From positions 1 through 64,000 of the forward strand of contig JAOEIQ010000003.1 of assembly GCA_026162565.1 (NCBI GenBank): 64,000 nucleotides of DNA. Direction: 5' to 3'. The first letter of the stretch is position 1. Each line of letters begins with the position of its first letter. Under the pieces are notes generated by a model, which did not search any database, had not been told where the DNA came from, and saw nothing but the letters and a program-made list of their open reading frames with translations. The position numbers and the translations under genes were made by a program. This document shows, piece after piece, positions 53,663 to 61,931 of this stretch. This DNA comes from Flavobacteriaceae bacterium NBU2973. GTDB lineage: Bacteria; Bacteroidota; Bacteroidia; Flavobacteriales; Flavobacteriaceae.

Positions 53663-53687
53663 GTAACCTTATATATTTTAAAGAACG

Positions 53688-53981
53688 TTAAGAGCTTAAA
53701 TGCTCACTTAAAAGTTGATCTAACGCTTCTAAACGTTGCTCAACCTCTTCATTTACATATACTTTATCTAAAGCTTTTTGCTCAATTTGAGAGGCAAATT
53801 GTAATGCACACATCGCTAAAACATCCTGCTTGTCTCTTACAGAATAACTTTGTTCAAATTGCTTAATCATAGCATCTATTTTTTTTGCTGCAGTTCGTAA
53901 ACCTTCTTCTTGATTAGGACTAATCGTTAAAGGGTATACTCTGTTAGCTATAGATAGCTTTATTTTAAGCTTTTCTGACAT
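53688..53981 (-). CDS. zapA: Cell division protein ZapA
   Basis: 97 residues. N-terminal globular domain (KLKIKLSIANRVYPLTI, then EEGLRTAAKKIDAMIKQF) and a C-terminal coiled coil, as in ZapA, which cross-links FtsZ filaments. It lies 15 bp after a coiled-coil gene and is followed by the 6S RNA gene. Confidence 0.9.
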   Translation of the reverse strand: MSEKLKIKLSIANRVYPLTISPNQEEGLRTAAKKIDAMIKQFEQSYSVRDKQDVLAMCALQFASQIEQKALDKVYVNEEVEQRLEALDQLLSEHLSS

Positions 53982-53996
53982 GTATTTTACAAAACG

Positions 53997-54287
53997 CTAT
54001 TCAGATAATTGAGCAATACAAAGATCTATATCTCTTATTAAGGCGTTTATTTTAAGCTTTGTTTCTCTTTTATTGTCGTCACTGCCAAGCATAGCATTTG
54101 CCATTTGAAGCGTTTTAAAATTTTCTTCCTGTTCAGAAAGTTGCTCTTCTAATTGTAAAATACGTCGTTGTGATTTTTTTAATTCTTCAGAAAGGTTAGA
54201 ACTTGTCTGCTTAGAGACTTGCAACCTGTGCAATACCTTGCTTAATTTATTCTCTAAAGAATCTACAACATCCTCAATTTTACTCAT
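53997..54287 (-). CDS. Coiled-coil protein upstream of zapA
   Basis: 96 residues, almost entirely coiled coil (KIEDVVDSLENKLSKVLHRL, then QLEEQLSEQEENFKTL). No known domain. Its tight linkage to zapA suggests a division-related partner, loosely like ZapB, but this is inference. Confidence 0.78.
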   Translation of the reverse strand: MSKIEDVVDSLENKLSKVLHRLQVSKQTSSNLSEELKKSQRRILQLEEQLSEQEENFKTLQMANAMLGSDDNKRETKLKINALIRDIDLCIAQLSE

Positions 54288-54458
54288 TTGGAAAATGCGC
54301 TACTTGAAACACAAATTTAACATACCTAGAGGTAAATAACAATGTTTTTTACTAAAATTTAATTATTAACGTTATGATTATGTATCTATTTTGTTTTGAG
54401 CATTTTAAACCTTTGCTTATTAAGTACAAATTAATATTTTAGCGTTAACAAGAATTCT

Positions 54459-56144
54459 ATGCGAAAGTTTTTATTTTTTTTATTTATTAGCGGTTTCACT
54501 TTTGGTCAGAATAACTATCCTCAAGATTATTTTAAAAATCCTTTAGATATAAGTCTAGTGCTTTCTGGCACTTTTGCCGAATTACGCTCCAATCATTTTC
54601 ACTCCGGTTTAGATATAAAAACTCAACAAAAACAGGGTTTAAAAGTATATGCATCTGCAAAAGGATATGTAAGTAGAATAAAAATTTCACACTTTGGTTA
54701 TGGTAAAGCACTATACATTACTCATCCTAATGGTTATACTACTGTTTATGCACATTTAAAAAAATTTTCAGACAAAATTGAAAAATATATCAAGGACTGT
54801 CAATATGAGAAAGAGACTTTTGAGATTGAAGTATATCCTGGAATTGAAGAATTAGAAGTTGAACAAGAAGAGATTGTAGCTTATTCTGGAAATACAGGTG
54901 GATCTGGCGGACCACATTTACATTTTGAAATTAGAGATAAAAAAGAGCGCCCAATCAATCCAATGTTATTTGGTATAGATGTAAAAGACACTACAAACCC
55001 TATTATTTCTAGAGTTTATGCCTATCCAATTGATGAGAATTCACATGTTAATTCTTCTCAAGAAAAACAAGAATTACGCTTAATCAAAAATAAAAATGGC
55101 GACTATACAGTTGAGGGTATTTCTGCTATTGGTAAAATTGGTTTTGCTATAGGAACAACAGACAGACAAGATCTTGCGGCAAACAAAAATGGTGTATATA
55201 GTATACAAACTACTTACAATGGTAATCGTCTATTAGATATAGATTTCAACCGTTTTTCTTTTGACGAAACTAAACATCTAAACAGATTAATAGATTATGC
55301 TCATTTTAAAAAATACAAACAACGATTAACAAAACTATTTGTTGAGCCCAGAAATCCGTTAAGTATTTATAACAGGATTATGGACGATGGTTTTGTAAAT
55401 GTTGAAGATAGTTCCTCAAACACCTATAAAGTTCGAATAACAGACTTTAAAAGTAATGATATATGGCTTACTATACCCATAAAAGGAGAGCAGCCAAAAG
55501 GTTTAAAAACTAAAGAGACTTCAGTAACTGATCACTTAATTAAGTCAGATCAAACCAATACGCTTTCAGAAGGAATAGTTAATGTAACTATATTTAATGA
55601 CACGTTTTATGATGATTTTTATATGGATTTTAGTGTGATTTCTGATACCTTAAAACTGCACGAGGAAACGACTCCCGCAAAAAAATCTTTTAAAATAGAA
55701 TATGACATCAGTCACTACAACGAAAAAGATAAAAGCAAATTATATATAGCTAAACTAAACGGTTACTATAAAAGACCTGGTTATTCCTCTTCTAATCGAA
55801 AAGGCAACACGCTCACACTCTTTACAAAAGATCTAGGCTTATATGCATTAACATCAGATACAATTGCTCCAACAATAGAGCCAATAAATTTTCAAGATGG
55901 TAAATGGTTAAGTAAATATCGCTATCTAAAATTAAAAATTAAAGACGATAAATCTGGCATATCAGCATACAGAGCAACCGTAAATGGTAAATGGATTTTA
56001 ATGGAGTACGATTACAAAACTGGAATTCTATTTCATGATTTTAACGATGATGTGATTAGAGATACTAAAAATAATTTAAAGGTAATTGTTACTGATAATG
56101 TTGGAAATAGTTCTACATTTGAAACAACTTTCTATAGAAAATAA
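54459..56144 (+). CDS. M23-family metallopeptidase
   Basis: 561 residues. Signal peptide (cleavage near residue 16, TFGQ). A LytM/M23 zinc domain occupies about 40-170: HSGLDIK (first His and Asp), VYAHL and GGPHLHFEIRD. The long C-terminal part (200-561) is beta rich and unassigned. All zinc ligands are present, so it is likely an active peptidoglycan endopeptidase. 9 bp before the TonB receptor gene. Confidence 0.88.
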   Translation: MRKFLFFLFISGFTFGQNNYPQDYFKNPLDISLVLSGTFAELRSNHFHSGLDIKTQQKQGLKVYASAKGYVSRIKISHFGYGKALYITHPNGYTTVYAHLKKFSDKIEKYIKDCQYEKETFEIEVYPGIEELEVEQEEIVAYSGNTGGSGGPHLHFEIRDKKERPINPMLFGIDVKDTTNPIISRVYAYPIDENSHVNSSQEKQELRLIKNKNGDYTVEGISAIGKIGFAIGTTDRQDLAANKNGVYSIQTTYNGNRLLDIDFNRFSFDETKHLNRLIDYAHFKKYKQRLTKLFVEPRNPLSIYNRIMDDGFVNVEDSSSNTYKVRITDFKSNDIWLTIPIKGEQPKGLKTKETSVTDHLIKSDQTNTLSEGIVNVTIFNDTFYDDFYMDFSVISDTLKLHEETTPAKKSFKIEYDISHYNEKDKSKLYIAKLNGYYKRPGYSSSNRKGNTLTLFTKDLGLYALTSDTIAPTIEPINFQDGKWLSKYRYLKLKIKDDKSGISAYRATVNGKWILMEYDYKTGILFHDFNDDVIRDTKNNLKVIVTDNVGNSSTFETTFYRK

Positions 56145-56152
56145 CTATTAGC

Positions 56153-58630
56153 TTGAAAACAAATAATTTAATTCTCTCTCTTTGGTTTTTATTATTACCA
56201 ATTTTTATATTTTCTCAAACAGCGACTATTAAAGGTATAATTTTAGACGAAGCCAATCAACCAATTGTTGGTGTGAATATTAGTGCTGGAGACAATGGTA
56301 CCCAAACTAATGAAAACGGTTTTTACTTATTAAAAATACCAGCTAACCAAGACGCAGTAGTCGATTTTACTCATGTTGCACACAAAAAAACCACAGCTAC
56401 TTTTAATTTAAAAAATGGTGAGGAACTAGAGTTTAATCCTGTAATGAATACATCTATTGAGCAGATTGCTACAGTAGTTATTTCTGGGAACAAACGAAAA
56501 GATGTTGAAGGAATTGTAGTCATCGAACCAGAAACTATTAGAAAAATACCTGGAGCTAATGCAGGTGTCGAAAATATTTTACAGTCGCTTCCTGGAGTTA
56601 ATAGTAACAATGAATTAAGTACCCAATATGCTGTTAGAGGTGGAAACTATGATGAAAATTTAGTTTATGTAAATGATATAGAAGTTTATAGACCATTCCT
56701 CATAAGATCTGGGCAACAAGAGGGATTAAGCTTTGTTAATACAGATTTAGTGCAAAATGTGGATTTTTCTGCTGGAGGATTTCAAGCCAAGTATGGTGAT
56801 AAACTATCATCAGTTCTAGATATCACTTATAAAACACCTTATCAATTTGGTGTGTCTGCTGATTTAAGCTTATTAGGTGGAAGTATTGCCGTTGAAACAG
56901 CAAGCAAAGATTCTAAATTTTCTTCAATTACTGGAGTTAGATACAGAGATAATAGTTTATTGGTTGACGCTAAAGAAACTGAAACCAATTTTCAACCTGT
57001 TTTTGCCGATGTTCAGAGTTATTTAACTTACAAGTTTTCAGATAAGTTTCATTTAAGTTTTTTAGGTAATGCATCCTTAAATAAGTATGATTACAGACCT
57101 TTTACTAGGCAAACAAACTTTGGTACTTTAGATAATCCTTTAGCGCTGTTAATATTTTACCAAGGACAAGAAAAAGATCGCTACCAAACCCTATTTGGTG
57201 CTTTAAAAGGAACTTATTTTGCCAACGATGACTTAACATTAAAATTGATCGCTTCTACTTATCATACTACAGAGGAAGAATACTTTGACATATTAGCTCA
57301 ATACAGACTTGGAGAAGTAAATACTAATATTGGAGATGACGATTTAGGTGAGGTTGAGTTTAGCGAAGGAATTGGAAGCCAATTAAATCATGCGAGGAAT
57401 GATCTAGATGCTTTAATAACTAATATCGAGCACAAAGGAAACTATAAGTTAGATGATAATAATTTTGAATGGTCTCTAAAATATACTCGAGAAGATATTC
57501 GTGATAGATTAGTGGAATGGGAAGTAATTGATTCTGCTGGATTCTCTATTAATCCTCCAAATATCGATGCTTTTAACCAACAACCATATGAAGCTTATCA
57601 AGGACCTTTAGTTCCTTTTCAAAATGTAAGAGCTACTAATGAAGTTGTTATAAATAGAATACAAGCTTATGGACAATGGAGTAAGCGATCTACCATAGGT
57701 AATAACGACGTTTGGTATAATGCTGGTGTTCGAGTTCATAATTGGAGTGTTGATAGCGAGGTTCCTAATGAAAATGGCGTAACCTCAAGTAACCAAACTG
57801 TTTTTAGTCCGAGAGCACAGTTTGCTATAAAACCTGACTGGGAAAAAGATATGCTTTTTAGAATATCTGGAGGATTATATTATCAACCGCCTTTTTACAG
57901 AGAGTTACGAGATTCGTCTGGTATTGTTCAACCAGATGTTAAAGCGCAAAAATCGTTTCATATAGTATTAGGAAATGAATACAGTTTTAAAATGTGGAAT
58001 AGACCGTTTAAACTAGTTTCTGAAGCTTATTATAAAGGTCTTGCTGATGTTAATCCTTATACTTTGGAAAATGTTCGTATAAGGTATAGAGCAAGAAATA
58101 ATGCAGTAGCATATGCCTACGGATTAGATTTACGCCTTAATGGAGAGTTTGTTCCAGGTACGGAATCTTGGTTTAGTTTTGGATATCTCAAAACCGAAGA
58201 AAATATTGATGATAGAGGTTATATTGCAAGACCTACTGATCAGCGCTTAAAATTTGCAGCTTTATTTCAAGATTATGTACCCAATATTCCTAGTATTAAA
58301 ATGTACTTAAATCTGGTATTTAATACTGGACTTCCGGGTGGTTCTCCGAGTTATGCTGATCCTTATGTTTTTCAAAATCGATTATCCTCCTACAAAAGAG
58401 CAGATATTGGATTTCAATATGTATTAGTAGACGAAACAAAACAGTTTGAAAGCGGCTGGAAAAAAGCATTTAAAGAACTATCATTTGGTGTTGAAATATT
58501 TAACATGTTTAATGTGCAAAACTCTATTACCAATACTTGGGTTAGAGATGTGTATAGTAAACGTCAATTCGCTATTCCAAACTTTTTAACACCTCGTGTA
58601 TTTAACGTGCGGGTTAGAATGTCATTCTAA
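56153..58630 (+). CDS. TonB-dependent receptor with carboxypeptidase-like domain
   Basis: 825 residues starting at TTG (56153); no ATG precedes the signal peptide (cleavage near residue 22, FSQ). A carboxypeptidase-regulatory-like domain (25-105), plug (about 120-225) and barrel follow. Paired with the M23 peptidase upstream, as often seen in Flavobacteriia. The substrate is unknown; there is no SusD partner, so it is probably not a glycan system. Confidence 0.88.
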   Translation: MKTNNLILSLWFLLLPIFIFSQTATIKGIILDEANQPIVGVNISAGDNGTQTNENGFYLLKIPANQDAVVDFTHVAHKKTTATFNLKNGEELEFNPVMNTSIEQIATVVISGNKRKDVEGIVVIEPETIRKIPGANAGVENILQSLPGVNSNNELSTQYAVRGGNYDENLVYVNDIEVYRPFLIRSGQQEGLSFVNTDLVQNVDFSAGGFQAKYGDKLSSVLDITYKTPYQFGVSADLSLLGGSIAVETASKDSKFSSITGVRYRDNSLLVDAKETETNFQPVFADVQSYLTYKFSDKFHLSFLGNASLNKYDYRPFTRQTNFGTLDNPLALLIFYQGQEKDRYQTLFGALKGTYFANDDLTLKLIASTYHTTEEEYFDILAQYRLGEVNTNIGDDDLGEVEFSEGIGSQLNHARNDLDALITNIEHKGNYKLDDNNFEWSLKYTREDIRDRLVEWEVIDSAGFSINPPNIDAFNQQPYEAYQGPLVPFQNVRATNEVVINRIQAYGQWSKRSTIGNNDVWYNAGVRVHNWSVDSEVPNENGVTSSNQTVFSPRAQFAIKPDWEKDMLFRISGGLYYQPPFYRELRDSSGIVQPDVKAQKSFHIVLGNEYSFKMWNRPFKLVSEAYYKGLADVNPYTLENVRIRYRARNNAVAYAYGLDLRLNGEFVPGTESWFSFGYLKTEENIDDRGYIARPTDQRLKFAALFQDYVPNIPSIKMYLNLVFNTGLPGGSPSYADPYVFQNRLSSYKRADIGFQYVLVDETKQFESGWKKAFKELSFGVEIFNMFNVQNSITNTWVRDVYSKRQFAIPNFLTPRVFNVRVRMSF

Positions 58631-58701
58631 AAAGTGACTATAATTTAATAACTGTGTCTTAATGGTAATGTTAAAAACATTCTGCTATTAAATCTACAAT
58701 T

Positions 58702-58854
58702 ATGAGTCCTAAATCTACCACAAACAAATCAAGACGTGTTAAGCGCTTAAAAAAAAGTACTTACAAGAGACTTCGAAAAGAAACAACCGCTTTTAAAAAA
58801 GAATATCCTGTTTATTTTTCATGTAATTTTAATGATTTACTGCTTTATATTTAA
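58702..58854 (+). CDS. Possible small basic protein
   Basis: 50 codons from ATG 58702 to TAA 58854. The first 33 residues hold 14 Lys/Arg, the rest is hydrophobic. It overlaps the stop of the convergent cysteine desulfurase by 4 bp. No ribosome-binding site or known family; it may be chance. Confidence 0.35.
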   Translation: MSPKSTTNKSRRVKRLKKSTYKRLRKETTAFKKEYPVYFSCNFNDLLLYI

Positions 58855-59993
58855 GCTATAAATTCTTCTAAAACAGAAATAACATAATCGATATCGTCTT
58901 TAGTATTAAATACACTGAAAGAAAACCTAATTGAAGGTAACCGTAACTGTTCTTGAGTTAATATTTCAGAGAGTACATGTGAGTTTTGAGAACTTCCACT
59001 TTGGCAAGCACTACCCTTGGAACAAGCAATCCCTTTTAAATCTAACTGAAATAAAAGCATTGCAGCTTTTTCTTTAGAAATTGGTAAACATACATTAACT
59101 AATGTATACGTACTTTTTTCAAAATCAGCTGAAGCTCCGTTAAAATGAACATTTGGTATTTTAGATTGAAGCGTTTCAATGAAGTAGTGTTTTAAACCTT
59201 CAATATAGTTTTGCTCTTCTTCTAGATTATCATAAGACAATTTTAAGGCAGTATCTAACCCAATAATATTGTGAGTAGCTTCAGTTCCAGCACGATAACC
59301 TCGCTCCTGCTCGCCTCCAAATATAAGCGGTTTTAATCCAGATTCTTTTCTAATAAATGCAAAACCAACTCCTTTTGGACCATGAAATTTATGAGCACTG
59401 GCAGCTAAAAAATCAATCGGTATTTTTTGTAAGTCTAATTTATAATGCCCAACAGATTGCACACAATCACTATGAAACATGGCATTATTCTCTTGACATA
59501 AATTAGCAACTTTTTGAATATCTAGTAAATTTCCAATCTCATTATTAACATGCATTAAGCTTACTATTTTTTTATTGGAAGATTGTAATAATTCTTCTAG
59601 ATGCGAGATATTTACGCTACCTACTGCATCTAAACTAACATACTTAACTGTAATATCATACTCACTCTCTAACTGTTGAATGGTATGTAAAACAGCATGA
59701 TGCTCAATTTTAGAAGTGATAATTTCTGTAACACCACAATCTCTAACAGCACTTCGTAAAGCCAAATTATCTGCTTCAGTACCTCCAGAAGTGAAAATAA
59801 TTTCAGATGCAGATACATTAAAGTGATTGGCAATATTTTTTCTAGCTTGCTCAAGTAAAGATTTAGAAGACCTACCAAAACTATGACTAGATGATGGATT
59901 ACCATAATTTGATGTCATAACCTCTGTCATTGCCTCAATAACTTCTGGTCGTATTTGAGTTGTAGCAGCACTATCTAAATATACTTGCCTCAT
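58851..59993 (-). CDS. Cysteine desulfurase (NifS/IscS family)
   Basis: 380 residues. The PLP lysine is in SAHKFHGPKGVGF and the active-site Cys in KGSACQSGSS, with HSDCVQSVGH binding PLP. It provides sulfur for Fe-S clusters or tRNA thiolation. It is a class I enzyme (no SufS-like features) and stands alone, without iscU. Confidence 0.9.
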   Translation of the reverse strand: MRQVYLDSAATTQIRPEVIEAMTEVMTSNYGNPSSSHSFGRSSKSLLEQARKNIANHFNVSASEIIFTSGGTEADNLALRSAVRDCGVTEIITSKIEHHAVLHTIQQLESEYDITVKYVSLDAVGSVNISHLEELLQSSNKKIVSLMHVNNEIGNLLDIQKVANLCQENNAMFHSDCVQSVGHYKLDLQKIPIDFLAASAHKFHGPKGVGFAFIRKESGLKPLIFGGEQERGYRAGTEATHNIIGLDTALKLSYDNLEEEQNYIEGLKHYFIETLQSKIPNVHFNGASADFEKSTYTLVNVCLPISKEKAAMLLFQLDLKGIACSKGSACQSGSSQNSHVLSEILTQEQLRLPSIRFSFSVFNTKDDIDYVISVLEEFIA

Positions 59994-60103
59994 AGAAAGT
60001 CTAAATATTTACAGGTCAAAAATACAGCAAATAAAATTATTTGTTAAGGTTACCGTTATTAATTAGCAATTCTATTATTTTTGTTTCAAACTCAAAAGTA
60101 GCT

Positions 60104-61057
60104 ATGCGAATTTTTCTTTTATTATTAATTTCTTGTGTGTTAGTTTCTAGCTGTGATGATGGAGACATTATAACTGTTAACCTAGAGTTTGAAGATACTT
60201 TTGAAGCCTGTGGCGAACTCGTGTTTTTTAAAACCAAAGCGGATCCTGCTGAATCATTGTCTGTTAAAATTACTAGTGCTGCTTTAACTTTAAATAATTT
60301 TACTGCAACAACTATTACCAATAATATTGCTACTCTTAACAATCCAGTGATTGAACGTACCATAAATGGAAATAGTAATACTTTTAATTATAGAACATAT
60401 AATACTGAACCTGCAGATTTTTTCTGTGAAGATGTGCCTCCCTCTGACATTACAATAATTAGTGATCAAGAAAGCACCACTGGAACTGCTGTTTTTTCAA
60501 CCTCACTAACGGAAGATGATAATGATGGTATTCCCGCTGAAGATGAAGATATAAATGGAAATGGAGATTTAACTGATGATGATACTGATGGTGATGGTAT
60601 ACCAAATTATTTAGATGCAGATGACGATGGTGATAATGTATTAACCATTGATGAAGATGATGATTTAGATGGTGATGGAAATCCATTTACAAACCCACTA
60701 AATACTGATGGAATTGATGAAGTTGATTATTTAGATACAGATGACGATAATGATGGTGTGCTTACTATAGATGAAGAGAATGACCTTGTTGATCAAGACC
60801 CAACAAACGATAGAACAGATCCTGACAATCCAAATTTACCAGATTATCTAAATGCTGATATTTCTACTTTAATAAATCCAGCTGCAGCTTACAGAGAGCA
60901 TAGTATTTCTCAAAGCTTTATTGTAAATTTAGTACTAATAAATATTCAATTTCCTACACTAACCCAAGATGAATTTGATTTTGGAACTTTAACGTCGTCA
61001 CCAGATTTAGGTTTTAACCCAATTCAAACTAGAACTGTCACTCCAGATTTTAATTAG
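60104..61057 (+). CDS. Lipoprotein with Asp-rich calcium-binding repeats
   Basis: 317 residues from ATG 60104; a longer reading from 60041 lacks a signal peptide at its start. Lipobox VSSC. An N-terminal beta domain (20-130) is followed by thrombospondin type-3 / EF-like repeats (about 145-235: DDNDGIPAEDED, DTDGDGIPNYLD, DTDDDNDGVLTIDE) that bind calcium in related surface proteins. The last 70 residues are unassigned. Overlaps the convergent Smr gene by 8 bp. Confidence 0.78.
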   Translation: MRIFLLLLISCVLVSSCDDGDIITVNLEFEDTFEACGELVFFKTKADPAESLSVKITSAALTLNNFTATTITNNIATLNNPVIERTINGNSNTFNYRTYNTEPADFFCEDVPPSDITIISDQESTTGTAVFSTSLTEDDNDGIPAEDEDINGNGDLTDDDTDGDGIPNYLDADDDGDNVLTIDEDDDLDGDGNPFTNPLNTDGIDEVDYLDTDDDNDGVLTIDEENDLVDQDPTNDRTDPDNPNLPDYLNADISTLINPAAAYREHSISQSFIVNLVLINIQFPTLTQDEFDFGTLTSSPDLGFNPIQTRTVTPDFN

Positions 61058-61619
61058 GTTTTACATTTTGATAAATATAAACCTCTGTAGCTCCTAAACC
61101 ATATTTTTGGTAATTGGCATCATAGTGTTTTACGTTTTCATATCTATCAAACAAATACTGTAATTCCAGTTTTAAAACGCCATCTCCAATTCCATGAATA
61201 AACACCAATTTTTGAATCCGTTTTTGTATAGCAAATTCTAATTGCCGTTTAGCAGTATCTAATTGTAAGTTAAGCATATCATGCTTGGTCATACCTTTGG
61301 TTGATTTTGTTAGCTCATGTATGTGTAAATCAACCTCAAATACAGCTTGATTACGTTCTTTTGGTTTTACAGGTTTTGGCTGTCTCTTTTTAAAACCTTC
61401 CTTTTCAGCGATAACTTGTTGTGTAGATTTTGATGTGAAAATTTCAGATTCAAAAGCCCGACCATCAATTTTAATCAGCGTGTTTATACTAAACTCTAAT
61501 TCAAATCCATCTTCAGTTTCAACAGTAACAATATCATTATGAATTCTCACTATTTTTCCAGAAAAATCTTCGTCTAAAACTGAAACTCTATCTCCTACTT
61601 TAAATCTACTCTTCTTCAT
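61050..61619 (-). CDS. Smr-domain protein with DUF2027
   Basis: 189 residues. The N-terminal half resembles DUF2027 (FKVGDRVSVLDEDFSGKIVRI), the C-terminal half is an Smr domain with DLHIHEL and FIHGIGDGVLK (the HGxGxG motif). Smr domains nick or bind nucleic acids; they occur in MutS2 and in ribosome-rescue factors. Here it is stand-alone. Overlaps the upstream small membrane protein by 14 bp. Confidence 0.85.
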   Translation of the reverse strand: MKKSRFKVGDRVSVLDEDFSGKIVRIHNDIVTVETEDGFELEFSINTLIKIDGRAFESEIFTSKSTQQVIAEKEGFKKRQPKPVKPKERNQAVFEVDLHIHELTKSTKGMTKHDMLNLQLDTAKRQLEFAIQKRIQKLVFIHGIGDGVLKLELQYLFDRYENVKHYDANYQKYGLGATEVYIYQNVKPN

Positions 61620-61815
61620 CTTCTGTTACTATATAACTTTCTTCTTCTTTTTTACTAGGTATACGCCCCGACAAACGCATTAAACCAAACATTAAAACCA
61701 CAATTCCTCCCATTAAAATATAACTATTTTGCTGCTGGTCTGCTTGAGCGTAAATAGCTATAATGCCGCCAATTACAATTAAAATTATATCTAAAAATTT
61801 AGAAAAGTTACTCAT
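61606..61815 (-). CDS. Small two-helix membrane protein
   Basis: 69 residues: two hydrophobic helices (about 7-24 and 32-48) and an acidic tail. No known family. Translationally coupled to the Smr gene by a 14-bp overlap. Confidence 0.68.
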   Translation of the reverse strand: MSNFSKFLDIILIVIGGIIAIYAQADQQQNSYILMGGIVVLMFGLMRLSGRIPSKKEEESYIVTEDEEE

Positions 61816-61931
61816 AAACAGTTATTTAACTTATTTAAAGTGCAAGTTATCGAAAAACAAACCAATAACTACTATGAAATTTTATACTCAATCTATTTTT
61901 TTTAAATTTATTAACCCTAAAGTTGTTTAAT

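Noticed and set aside
53361-53866. Short frames over the 6S RNA and zapA region (both strands)
   Set aside because: They run across the RNA structure or antisense to zapA and encode no recognisable protein.
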